Shown piece by piece: positions 37,186 through 45,541 of a DNA stretch of 64,000 bases. Origin of the DNA: Rhodococcus sp. 4CII (GTDB lineage Bacteria; Actinomycetota; Actinomycetes; Mycobacteriales; Mycobacteriaceae); contig NZ_JACCFE010000002.1 of NCBI RefSeq assembly GCF_014256275.1, positions 1,054,001 through 1,118,000 of the forward strand, in the 5' to 3' direction. Under the pieces are notes generated by a model that ran no database searches, had not been told where the DNA came from, and was given only the letters and a program-made list of their open reading frames with translations. Position numbers and translations under genes: made by a program. Each line of letters begins with the position of its first letter. The first letter of the stretch is position 1.

Positions 37186-38222
37186 GAGCACCCCGTGATC
37201 AGCCCGACTACGCAGAGCAGGTTGTCGGCGATCACGGCCGACGGTGCGGACACGTCGGCCCAGTCGCCGTTGCCGGTCGCGTTCACGAGCGCCCTCGCCG
37301 CGGGAGCACCCGTCGACAGCAGCGCGTCGAGGTTCGCGAGGTTCGCAGTGAGCCGGTCCGTCACCTGCCTCGCGTTCACGAGCAGCGAGTCGAGTTCGGC
37401 AGTATTCTTGCCCAGGAACTGGGAGGCCTGTGCGACCAGCGCCTGCAGATCGTCGACCATCTGGCGGATCGCCGCGCGCCGGGTGGCGAGCGTGTTCATC
37501 ACGACGTCCGCGTTTCCGAGCAAGGTGGTGAGCTGATCCCGTTGACCGACCAGCACGTTCGTGAGGGTTCGGGAACTGCCCAGCAACTGTGTGACCTGGT
37601 CGGCGTTCTTCGCCAGGATCGCGGACGCCGCACTCACACCCGCCAGTGCCTCGCGGTTGAGGTTCGCGTCCTGCGGCACCGTGTCCGTCACGACCGTGAG
37701 CATCTTCTGCAATCCGTCGACGTCGAGGTCGCCCGCGGTCTCGACGGCGGACGATCCGATGTCGTCGAGCGAGTACGGAACACCGGTGCGGCTCAGCGGG
37801 ATCACCCCGCCGGTCGCCAGGTCGCCCGGTCCCGACGGTGACACGTCGAGATACCGCTTACCGAGAATGGTCGCCAGCTTCACGCCCGCGGACGTCGTCG
37901 ATCCGAGGTGGCGCTCACCGTCGAGACGGAAGTGCACGACCACGTGATCACCCGCCAGATCGACCTCGGTCACCCGGCCGGCCGGGACACCCGCCACGTA
38001 GACGTAGTCGGAGTCGGTGAGCCCCGCGGCGTTCGCGAGTTCCGCGGTGTATCCGTCGGTCCGCACGGCGAAACCCACCCGCGGGATCACGAGAACCAGC
38101 GCCAGTGCCAGCGTTGCGGCGAGAATTCCGGCGATCCCGACTATCAGCGGGTTGACGGGCCGCACTCGCTGATTTCCGGCCAGCGCGTCCCAGACGTCGC
38201 GCACCTTCTCGGTGACACTCAT
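37182..38222 (-). CDS. mceC: Mce family protein MceC
   Basis: MceC (346 aa). The ATG at 38220-38222 (MSVTEKVRDVWDALAGNQRV) overlaps the mceB stop (ATGA). A transmembrane anchor (IVGIAGILAATLALALVLVI) lies near residues 25-44, then the MCE domain (YVAGVPAGRVTEVDLAGDHV) and a coiled helical region ending in two Cys (LLCVVGLITGCS). Confidence 0.92.
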   Translation of the reverse strand: MSVTEKVRDVWDALAGNQRVRPVNPLIVGIAGILAATLALALVLVIPRVGFAVRTDGYTAELANAAGLTDSDYVYVAGVPAGRVTEVDLAGDHVVVHFRLDGERHLGSTTSAGVKLATILGKRYLDVSPSGPGDLATGGVIPLSRTGVPYSLDDIGSSAVETAGDLDVDGLQKMLTVVTDTVPQDANLNREALAGVSAASAILAKNADQVTQLLGSSRTLTNVLVGQRDQLTTLLGNADVVMNTLATRRAAIRQMVDDLQALVAQASQFLGKNTAELDSLLVNARQVTDRLTANLANLDALLSTGAPAARALVNATGNGDWADVSAPSAVIADNLLCVVGLITGCS

Positions 38223-39235
38223 TGGCAGTACCTCGAATGCAGGTCGGGACCGAGGGCGCCTTCGCGACCGTCGACGTTGACGATGAAGGTGCACAGGTAG
38301 ATGTTGAGCCACGAGCCGTACGAGCCCGAGCGGTCGACGGACGAGAAGAATTCCGGCATGGCCACCATCAGGTGGTCGAATTCCGGGTCGGCGCCCAGCA
38401 TCGCCCCCGTCAGTGAATGGAGCTGTTCCACGGTGCGGCTGAGCTCCGGGACGCGGCCGTCCACGATCTGCAGCGCCGACCGGCTGACCTCCGCACTCTG
38501 ATCGATGGTGTCCATGAGGACCTCGTTGTTTTCGGCGAGCATTCCGGTGAACTGGGTGAGGCTGTCGACGAGGTGGGACAGCTCGGGACCCCGCGCCGCG
38601 GCCGTTCCGACCACCACCTCGAGGTTCCGGATGAGATCGCCGATGAGCTGATCGTGATTCGCCAGGTTGCCGGTGACGTCCGCGACCCTGCGCAGCAGAG
38701 TTTCCATGCTCGCCTTCCTGCCGTCGAACACGGCGACGACCTCGGTGGCGAGCGCGTTGACCTGCTTCGGGTCGATGGCGTCGAACAGTGGCTTGAACCC
38801 GTTGAAGAGACCGGTGAGATCGAGAGCGGGCGTGGTGCGGTCGAGCGGGATCGTGTCACCCTCCGCGAGCGTGCCCTCGCCCGACGGTCCGGCCGCCAGA
38901 TCGAGGTACCGGACCCCGAGCAGGTCGCCGTATCGGATCGCGGCGGTGGTGTCGGCGGGAAGCTCCTGATCGCGTTGCACCTCGAAGTCCACGAGGGCGC
39001 CCGCGCTTCCGGCGTCGCCGTCGACGACGTCGATCGAATCGACCCGTCCGACCCGCACACCGGCGATGGTGACGTCGCTGCCGGGAGTGACACCTTGCGC
39101 GTCGGTGAACAACGCCTTGTACGTCACCGTCTGCCCCTCGACCGGCACCCGCAGGGTGTTGACCACGAGGACCGCCGAGAGGATGCCGAGGACGGCGAAG
39201 ACTGCCAGTTTGATTGCCGAGTTGCGGACGCTCAT
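38219..39235 (-). CDS. mceB: Mce family protein MceB
   Basis: MceB (338 aa) with an N-terminal helix (LAVFAVLGILSAVLVVNTL), an MCE domain (VTIAGVRVGRVDSIDVVDGD) and a helical region. The C-terminal pair of Cys (YLCTFIVNVDG and SRYCQ) is typical of MceB. The start overlaps the mceA stop by 4 bp. Confidence 0.93.
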   Translation of the reverse strand: MSVRNSAIKLAVFAVLGILSAVLVVNTLRVPVEGQTVTYKALFTDAQGVTPGSDVTIAGVRVGRVDSIDVVDGDAGSAGALVDFEVQRDQELPADTTAAIRYGDLLGVRYLDLAAGPSGEGTLAEGDTIPLDRTTPALDLTGLFNGFKPLFDAIDPKQVNALATEVVAVFDGRKASMETLLRRVADVTGNLANHDQLIGDLIRNLEVVVGTAAARGPELSHLVDSLTQFTGMLAENNEVLMDTIDQSAEVSRSALQIVDGRVPELSRTVEQLHSLTGAMLGADPEFDHLMVAMPEFFSSVDRSGSYGSWLNIYLCTFIVNVDGREGALGPDLHSRYCQ

Positions 39236-40284
39236 CCTCCGTCACCGCCTCCGCAATTCGGTCCGCTCATGCCGGGGTACTGCGGGCAGTCGGCCGAGGT
39301 GTACGGCCGCGGGTTGGACAGGTCGGCGGCAACCCGGACCGCGAACTTCCCGGTGGAGAAGACGGCGGCGCCGGCGTCGCCGAACGGGCCCGCCTCGTCG
39401 AGGGTGGCTCGCAGCAGATCTGACTTGCTGGCCACGGCGCCCAGGGTCGGCGAGACGTTCAGTGCCACCGCGATCATGTTGTCCGCGTTCTGTTCCAGTA
39501 CGTCTCCGGAGTTCCTCGACACGACGAGCGAGGCGGCGAGGAATCCGGTGAAGCTGTCGGTGTTCTCGACGAGAGTGTTCGACAGAGACACCGCGGCGTC
39601 CATGGTGGCGAGGACGTCCGGCGCGGCCGCGGCCAGCTGCTCACCGATCCGGGCGATCTGCGGCGCACGCTCCGCGACCGAATCGACGAGAGGCGCAGTC
39701 GATGTCGCGACCGTGTGGAGGCTGTCGATCGTGTGTCCCAGCTGTTCACCGCGTCCGCGCAGCGCGTCGGCGACGGCGCTCAGCGCGGCCTGCATCTGCT
39801 CCGGCCTCACCCGCGACAGCATGTCGTAGACCTTCGAGTACAGGTCGTACATCTGGACGGTGTCGGCCGAGGTGTCGGGTTGCAGACGGGCGCCTGCCTC
39901 GAGTCGGGCACCGCCGGTTCCGCCGGTCGACACCAACTCGACGTTCTGGTCGCCGAACAGTGTGCGGGGCACGACCCGCACCTGGACGGACGCCGGGATG
40001 TTGTGCATCTGCTCGGGTCGAAGGCTGATGTCCATACCCGTCTCGTTCATTCCGGGGTCGACACTCGACACGGTTCCGACGGCCGCACCCTTGTAAGACA
40101 CCGTGGTGTGCGATTTCACGGCACCGGCGGCGGCCGGAAGTGTCGCCGTCACCACGGGATCGGTGACGATGGCACCGGTGCCGAAACCGACCAGCACTGC
40201 CGATCCCAGGATCAGGACCGCCACGCCGATCACCCCCCGCACGGCGAGCGCGCCGTTGCCCGGACCTCCCGGGCGACCGCGCAT
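39232..40284 (-). CDS. mceA: Mce family protein MceA
   Basis: MceA (350 aa). The ATG at 40282-40284 overlaps the yrbEB stop by one base (TGATG). A transmembrane anchor (VIGVAVLILGSAVLVGFGTG) is followed by the MCE domain (VSYKGAAVGTVSSVDPG, about residues 60-76) and a helical tube-forming region. It lacks the long C-terminal extensions some MceA proteins have. Confidence 0.92.
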   Translation of the reverse strand: MRGRPGGPGNGALAVRGVIGVAVLILGSAVLVGFGTGAIVTDPVVTATLPAAAGAVKSHTTVSYKGAAVGTVSSVDPGMNETGMDISLRPEQMHNIPASVQVRVVPRTLFGDQNVELVSTGGTGGARLEAGARLQPDTSADTVQMYDLYSKVYDMLSRVRPEQMQAALSAVADALRGRGEQLGHTIDSLHTVATSTAPLVDSVAERAPQIARIGEQLAAAAPDVLATMDAAVSLSNTLVENTDSFTGFLAASLVVSRNSGDVLEQNADNMIAVALNVSPTLGAVASKSDLLRATLDEAGPFGDAGAAVFSTGKFAVRVAADLSNPRPYTSADCPQYPGMSGPNCGGGDGG

Positions 40285-41144
40285 CACGGCAATCCCAGGG
40301 CAGGTGCGGACGGGACGAGACCCCACAACGTCAGGGTCAGCAGCAGATCGACGATGCCGATGGCGAGGATGCTCGTCCGCAGCGCCCGCCCGGCCGCCCG
40401 GCCGACGCCTTCGGGGCCACCGTACGCGTGGTATCCGTACGAGCAGTGCACCAGCGCGATGATGGTCGCGAACACGACGGCCTTGACGAACGAATACACG
40501 ACGTCGGTGGGGGTGAGCATGAGATGGAAGTAGTAGTCGTAGGTTCCGGCCGACTGCCCGCTGAATGTGACGATCACCAGCCGCGACGCCAGATACGACG
40601 ACAGCAGCCCGACGACGTACAGCGGCACCACGCAGATCAGGCACGAGACGAGTCGGGTGCTCGCGAGGAAGGGCAGCGACGGGATCGCCATCGCGTCGAG
40701 CGCGCTGATCTCCTCCGAGATGCGCATGGCGCCGAGCTGCGCCGTGAACCCGGTCCCCACCTTCGCCGCCAGCGCGATGCTCGCGATCACGGGCGCGAGT
40801 TCGCGGGTGTTGAGGATCGCCGACAGGAGCCCGGACAGCGATCCCATGCCGAGCAGGTCGAGCCCGCGCAGTCCCTCGATGCCCACCTGCGTGGCGGCGA
40901 CCGCGGACATCGCGAAGACGACACCGATTGCGCCGCCGCCGGCGAGCAGGGTGGCACCGCCGAAACTGATGTCGCCGATCTGGCGCATGATGTGCCGCCA
41001 ATACTTCACGACCGCGAGCGGAACCCCGGCGATCACACTGCCGTAGAACGTGAATTCGCGCCCCAGGCCCGTCACCACGTCCAGCGGCTGACGGGCCCGG
41101 GACAGTACCCACCGGGCGCCCGGCCATCGGGTGCTCACGACCAT
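40284..41144 (-). CDS. yrbEB: MlaE-family ABC permease YrbEB
   Basis: Permease (286 aa) of the Mce lipid importer, homologous to MlaE. About five hydrophobic helices and the MlaE signature region (AKVGTGFTAQLGAMRISEEI and ALDAMAIPSLPFLASTRLV) are present. In mycobacteria a YrbEA-YrbEB heterodimer works with the ATPase MceG, which is not in this window. Starts at an ATG overlapping the yrbEA stop by one base. Confidence 0.93.
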   Translation of the reverse strand: MVVSTRWPGARWVLSRARQPLDVVTGLGREFTFYGSVIAGVPLAVVKYWRHIMRQIGDISFGGATLLAGGGAIGVVFAMSAVAATQVGIEGLRGLDLLGMGSLSGLLSAILNTRELAPVIASIALAAKVGTGFTAQLGAMRISEEISALDAMAIPSLPFLASTRLVSCLICVVPLYVVGLLSSYLASRLVIVTFSGQSAGTYDYYFHLMLTPTDVVYSFVKAVVFATIIALVHCSYGYHAYGGPEGVGRAAGRALRTSILAIGIVDLLLTLTLWGLVPSAPALGLP

Positions 41145-41953
41145 CAGTAACCACCTACCGGGACGACGAGAACGGAATAGAGCTGACTGAGCACCGTGTT
41201 GACGATGAAGACCAGGATGAAGGCCAGCACCACCGCCTCGTTGACGGCGTCGGCGACACCGCTAGGGCCACCCTTGGCGTGGAGCCCCTTGAAACTGGCG
41301 ACGAGCGCCGACGTCACCGCGAACGCCATCGACTTGACGAGGGCGACCACGAAATCCGACAACCGCGTGTACTGGGACAGCGCCGTGAGAAAACTTCCCG
41401 CCGAACTGTTCTGGACGATCACCTGGAACAGGAAACAGGCCGACACTCCGACTGCGGTGACCATCGCGCAGAGAGCGACGCCGACGACCACCGCCGCGAA
41501 CACGCGCGGGACCACGAGCCGCTCGATCACGTCGAGTCCGAGGACCTCCATGGCCTCGACCTCTTCGCGGATCGTCCGCGAGCCGAGGTCGGCGCAGATC
41601 GCGGACCCACCGACCCCGGCGAGCATCAGCGCACAGACCAGCGCGGACGCCTGCCCGACGATCACGAACCCCACGACGGCCCCGGTGTAACCCTCGGCGC
41701 CGAGCTGACCGGCGAGGCTTCCGATCGTGACGGCGATGAGGACGCCGATAGGGATCATCAGCAGCAGAGCGGGGGCCGAGGTGACCGAGGCGATCCGCCA
41801 GGCCTGGTCCAGCAGTTCCCGCCAGGCCAGCTTGCGCCGCACGAGAACTCGCACCGCGGCCACCGTGGTCGCGATCGAGAACCCGATGAGTGCGCCGACT
41901 TCGTTGGCGAAATGTCTGACGGGCCCTTTGGCGGGTGGCAGCTGGAATGTCAC
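41144..41953 (-). CDS. yrbEA: MlaE-family ABC permease YrbEA
   Basis: First permease (269 aa) of the Mce importer. The MlaE signature appears as GSAICADLGSRTIREEVEAM and LGLDVIERLVVPRVFA. The GTG at 41951-41953 follows a strong GGGGGAGGACC ribosome binding site. It is 65 bp downstream of the fadD5-like gene, the same order as fadD5-yrbE1A in the M. tuberculosis mce1 operon. Confidence 0.93.
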   Translation of the reverse strand: MTFQLPPAKGPVRHFANEVGALIGFSIATTVAAVRVLVRRKLAWRELLDQAWRIASVTSAPALLLMIPIGVLIAVTIGSLAGQLGAEGYTGAVVGFVIVGQASALVCALMLAGVGGSAICADLGSRTIREEVEAMEVLGLDVIERLVVPRVFAAVVVGVALCAMVTAVGVSACFLFQVIVQNSSAGSFLTALSQYTRLSDFVVALVKSMAFAVTSALVASFKGLHAKGGPSGVADAVNEAVVLAFILVFIVNTVLSQLYSVLVVPVGGY

Positions 41954-42018
41954 GCGGTCCTCCCCCGGCGCCGGTCACCACGATCGGCGACCGGTGTCGA
42001 GCAGTATGGAAATCGGGA

Positions 42019-43611
42019 TCAGACGACCGCGACGTCGGTTGCGCCGTGGGCCTTTCGGAGTTCGACCTTGACCACCTTGCCGCTGGCGTTGCGGGGCAGT
42101 GCGTCGACGACGACGACGTCCTTCGGGTGCTTGTACCGGGCGAGTTTGTCGTCGAGCCACGCCGCGAGTTCGTCGACCGTCAAATCGTCTCCGTCGTCGT
42201 CGAGCGCGACGACGGCGACGGGCACCTCGGTCCATTTGGGATCGGGGCGTCCGACGACGGCCGCCTCACGGATCCGCGGATGTCCGAACAGGACGTTCTC
42301 GACCTCGGCGCAGTAGATGTTCTCTCCGCCGGAGATGATCATGTCCTTCTTCCTGTCGACGACGTAGACGAATCCTTCGTCGTCCTGCCGCACCAGGTCT
42401 CCGGAGTGGAACCATCCACCGACGAATGCGTCGGCGGTGGCGGCTGGGTTCTGCCAGTACTCGCGCATCATCGTCGGTCCGCGGTACACGATTTCGCCGA
42501 CGGTCCCGGGGGTGACGTCGTTCATGTCGTCGTCGACGACGCGCGTCTGGATCGTCGGGATCGGCTTGCCCACCGAGCCCAGTTTGCGGATCGCGTCGTC
42601 CCCGTCGAGGACGCACGTGATGGGCGACATCTCGGTCTGCCCGAACACAGCGACGATGAGCGCCTGCGGGAACGTGTCCGCCATGGCGCGCAGTACCGTG
42701 TCCGACGCGGGCGCCGCACCCCAGCTGATGACGCGCAGGGCGAGATCGCGCGTCCGCACCGTCGGGTCGGCGCAGACGGCCTGCCACTGCACCGGCACGA
42801 GGAAGACCGTCGTGATCCGCTCCTGCTCCCACACGTCGAGCATCTCGGCGGGGTTGAACGCCTTGAGCGGGTGAATCACCGTGGTACCGCCGAGCATCAG
42901 CATCGGGGCGACCGAACCCAGCGCGGCCACGTGAAAGACGGGGGACGCGAGGAACCCGATGTCGCCGTCGCCGTCATAGCGCATCGCGCGGATGCAGGTG
43001 ATGGATTGTCCGACCATGTTCGAGTGCGAGAGCACCGCACCCTTGGGCGTACCCGTCGTTCCGGAGGTGTAGAGGATCAGGGAGGGTGTGTCCTCCGGCA
43101 GATCGACGGGCGCATGCGCCGGGCCGTCCTCCGACACGAGCGCCTCGTAGCCGAGCACGTCGCCTTCCGTGTCGGCGCCGATGCTCACGACCAGGCCCAG
43201 TTCGGGAACGTTCTGCCGCACCGCGGCGACCAGTGGTGCGAGCGCGGGCTCGGTGAACACCGCACGGGCCCCCGAGTCGCGGGCGATGAACGCGACCTCG
43301 GGCGGGGTGAGCCGGAAGTTGACGGGGACCGCGATGGCGCCGAGCGCATTGACCGCGAGGACCGCCTCGAAGAACTCGGTGCGGTTGAGGGTGAGCAGCA
43401 GAACACGGTCGCCGAAGTTCACGCCGCGCCGGGACAGTGCGCCGGCGAGCGCCTCCGAGCGGTCGTGCAATTCGCGCCAGGACGTGCTGTGGCCGAGAAA
43501 GCGGAACGCGGCCTGATCGGGCTTCGTCTCCGCGTGCGTCGCAACCCAGTTGTTCCAGTGGTTGCGTCGGGATTGCAGTGGCTGCTCCAGCAGCTCGCTA
43601 CCTGATGACAT
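42019..43611 (-). CDS. fadD5: Fatty-acyl-CoA synthetase, FadD5-like
   Basis: Acyl-adenylate-forming CoA ligase (530 aa). The ATP-binding motif YTSGTTGTPKG lies near residues 181-191. VFGQTEMSP, GWFHSGDLV and the C-terminal lysine region LPRNASGKVVK complete the ANL signatures. Position directly upstream of yrbEA-mce matches FadD5 of mce1, where it is thought to activate imported fatty acids. Symbol assigned by synteny. The start ATG at 43609-43611 follows AAGGGAT at a long spacing. Confidence 0.88.
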   Translation of the reverse strand: MSSGSELLEQPLQSRRNHWNNWVATHAETKPDQAAFRFLGHSTSWRELHDRSEALAGALSRRGVNFGDRVLLLTLNRTEFFEAVLAVNALGAIAVPVNFRLTPPEVAFIARDSGARAVFTEPALAPLVAAVRQNVPELGLVVSIGADTEGDVLGYEALVSEDGPAHAPVDLPEDTPSLILYTSGTTGTPKGAVLSHSNMVGQSITCIRAMRYDGDGDIGFLASPVFHVAALGSVAPMLMLGGTTVIHPLKAFNPAEMLDVWEQERITTVFLVPVQWQAVCADPTVRTRDLALRVISWGAAPASDTVLRAMADTFPQALIVAVFGQTEMSPITCVLDGDDAIRKLGSVGKPIPTIQTRVVDDDMNDVTPGTVGEIVYRGPTMMREYWQNPAATADAFVGGWFHSGDLVRQDDEGFVYVVDRKKDMIISGGENIYCAEVENVLFGHPRIREAAVVGRPDPKWTEVPVAVVALDDDGDDLTVDELAAWLDDKLARYKHPKDVVVVDALPRNASGKVVKVELRKAHGATDVAVV

Positions 43612-43688
43612 GTGGTGGGTGATCCCTTCGCTGTACTCGTACCCGGCGCGCGTGTGCCTGTCCGGACCTTCACCGAGCTGTGACGAGT

Positions 43689-43738
43689 ATTACAGATCTC
43701 GACGTCTATCGGAACAATCTTGTTAACCGAAATTCGCA
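43689..43738 (-). promoter_or_regulatory. Promoter and conserved motif upstream of fadD5-mce
   Basis: On the minus strand TTGTTC (43712-43717) and TGTAAT (43689-43694) are 17 bp apart. Directly upstream is TGCGAATTTCGGTTAAC (43722-43738), which matches 16 of 17 bases of a copy at 45335-45351 in front of the nitronate monooxygenase gene. A small palindrome AACAA-TC-TTGTT (43713-43724) covers the -35. The element is a likely site for the tandem TetR regulator encoded nearby. Confidence 0.6.
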
Positions 43739-44533
43739 TCAACTCCGGAAATTCGGAGCACGTTTCGCCAGCATCGCATTGACACCTTCGACGAAGTCGG
43801 GTGCCTGCAGAAGTTCCGCCTGGCCCGCCTTCTCGCGGTCGAGCGACGCATCCAGAGCTGTCAGTGTCGCCGCGGTGAGTGCCCGCTTGGTCAGTGCGAT
43901 CGCCCGCCTCGGCCCCCGGGCCAGCCGGGTCGCCACGGCGTCGACGTGCGCGGCGAGTTCATCCGGAGGTAGGACACCCGCAATCAGGCCCTCCCGCTCC
44001 GCCTCCGAAGCGGGTAAGCGCTCTCCGAGAAGGGCCATCCGGGTGGCCCGTGCCCGGCCGATGGATGCCGCGATCAGGGCAATGGAACCGCCATCGGGCA
44101 TCAGCCCGATGTTGACGAATGCGAGGAGTAGATACGCGTTGTCGGAGGTATACGTCAGATCGGCCGTCAGGGCGATGGACGCGCCGACCCCCGCGGCGGC
44201 TCCGTTCACCTGGGCAATGACCGGCACCGGCAACTGGACGACGGCACGAATCACCCTGTTGGCGGATTCCATCACCACCTCTGCCGGCGCTTCCCGGCCT
44301 CCGGCCGCGGCCGCGGCCGCGAGATCGGCTCCCGTGCTGAATGCCCTGCTGCCCGCCCCCGCGATGACCACGACACGAACAGAAGAGTCCGTGGCGGCCG
44401 CCGTGAGCACGTCACCCAGCGCCGACATGTGTGTCAGGTCGAGGGCATTCATCCGATCGGGCCGGTCGATCGTGATCCGGAGGATGCCGGCCTCGTTGAC
44501 GACGTGCAGCCCGTCGACGGCCGGGGCGGTCAC
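43739..44533 (-). CDS. Enoyl-CoA hydratase/isomerase family protein
   Basis: Crotonase-fold protein (264 aa). The oxyanion-hole segments SRAFSTGADL and VNGAAAGVGASIALTADLTY are present, and the region NIGLMPDGGS places an Asp where many true hydratases have a Glu, as in isomerase-like members. Exact reaction is uncertain. The GTG start overlaps the upstream stop (GTGA), so it is co-translated with the nitronate monooxygenase-like gene. Confidence 0.88.
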   Translation of the reverse strand: MTAPAVDGLHVVNEAGILRITIDRPDRMNALDLTHMSALGDVLTAAATDSSVRVVVIAGAGSRAFSTGADLAAAAAAGGREAPAEVVMESANRVIRAVVQLPVPVIAQVNGAAAGVGASIALTADLTYTSDNAYLLLAFVNIGLMPDGGSIALIAASIGRARATRMALLGERLPASEAEREGLIAGVLPPDELAAHVDAVATRLARGPRRAIALTKRALTAATLTALDASLDREKAGQAELLQAPDFVEGVNAMLAKRAPNFRS

Positions 44534-45228
44534 GACACCACTCCGAGGCGCGAGTCGACCGTGTGCGCAAGCCGTCCGGTAATGATCGATTCCGCCTCCG
44601 AGACCATCCGGGACACGAGCTCGCGCACGGTCGGGATGTCGTCGATCAGGCCCTGGCTCTGACCCGCGGTCCAGATTCCGGCGTCGAGATCGCCCCTCTC
44701 GAAGACCGTGCGGCCCCGGGGGCGGGCGACGAGATGCTGGATGTCGGCGAACTCGCAGCCCCGGGACTCGATGTCGACCGGGGATTCGACCGTACACATG
44801 AACCGGGTACCCATGTTCACGCCATCGGCGTCGAGAGCGAGCGCTGCGACCAGGCCGCGCGCGTCCGCGATCCCACCCGACGCGATCACCGGGATCGTGA
44901 GCTTTCGGGTGGCGGCCGGAATCAGGATCGGACCCGCGACGTCGTCCTCACCGGGGTGGCCGGCGCATTCGAAGCCGTCGATGCTGACCGCGTCGACGCC
45001 TACCTGTTCGGCGTTCATCGCGTGCCGCACACTCGTGCACTTGTGGATCACCTTGATCCCCGCATCCTCGAGATGCGGGAGGTGATCCACCGGATTGGAG
45101 CCGGCGGTCTCGACGATGCCGATTCCGGAATCGATGATCGCCTGGCGGTATTCGGCGTACGGCGGCGGCGTGATCGACGGGAGGATCGTGAGATTCACGC
45201 CGAACGCCTCGGTGAATTTCGTCCTCAC
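44530..45228 (-). CDS. Nitronate monooxygenase-like protein with internal deletion
   Basis: A 232-aa member of the nitronate monooxygenase (2-nitropropane dioxygenase) family, about 330 aa normally. Conserved parts present are NLTILPSITPPPYAEY, HKCTSVRHA, DGFECAGHPGEDD and ASGGIADARG (flavin phosphate site). The N-terminus reads MRTKFTEAFGVNLTIL: it jumps in frame from the usual start (TEAFGV, normally followed by an RHPIVQGGM-like strand) to the segment that normally follows KPFGV. About 60 residues, including the first flavin-contacting strand, appear deleted, probably between two FGV-coding repeats. The GTG at 45226-45228 is kept. Activity is doubtful. Confidence 0.8.
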   Translation of the reverse strand: MRTKFTEAFGVNLTILPSITPPPYAEYRQAIIDSGIGIVETAGSNPVDHLPHLEDAGIKVIHKCTSVRHAMNAEQVGVDAVSIDGFECAGHPGEDDVAGPILIPAATRKLTIPVIASGGIADARGLVAALALDADGVNMGTRFMCTVESPVDIESRGCEFADIQHLVARPRGRTVFERGDLDAGIWTAGQSQGLIDDIPTVRELVSRMVSEAESIITGRLAHTVDSRLGVVS

Positions 45229-45541
45229 GTCAGTTCACCTCGTCGACCGCGCCGCCAACTCATGATTCAGCTACCTCCGATTGTTCGAGCTGTGACGTCC
45301 AGGAGCGCACGATCGTCCAGAGACAGCGGACACATGCGAATTTCTGTTAACTTATTCGTCGCGTTCCGTGCGTGTCAATACCCCTCTGGCCCGTCATCGA
45401 CCAGATTCACCGGCACTTTCCACACATGTTGCGCGATGCCCTGCCTGCATCAGGCCCTCAACCGATCCGACGATGCGAAAGTCTCGGTTAAGATCATCGA
45501 CAGCTAAACTGGCGGATGACTGCCGATTACTGGAGGTGACC
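45229..45541. promoter_or_regulatory. Divergent regulatory region between the nitronate monooxygenase and tetR genes
   Basis: This 313-bp gap carries a minus-strand promoter with a perfect TTGACA (45373-45378) and TAAGTT (45349-45354), 18 bp apart. The motif TGCGAATTTCTGTTAAC (45335-45351) overlaps this -10 and probable start site. A degenerate third copy, TGCGAA-AGTCT-CGGTTAA (45474-45491), overlaps a plus-strand TAAGAT (45489-45494) that may be the tetR -10. The arrangement suggests repression of the catabolic genes and autoregulation. No gene is seen in the gap. Confidence 0.6.
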
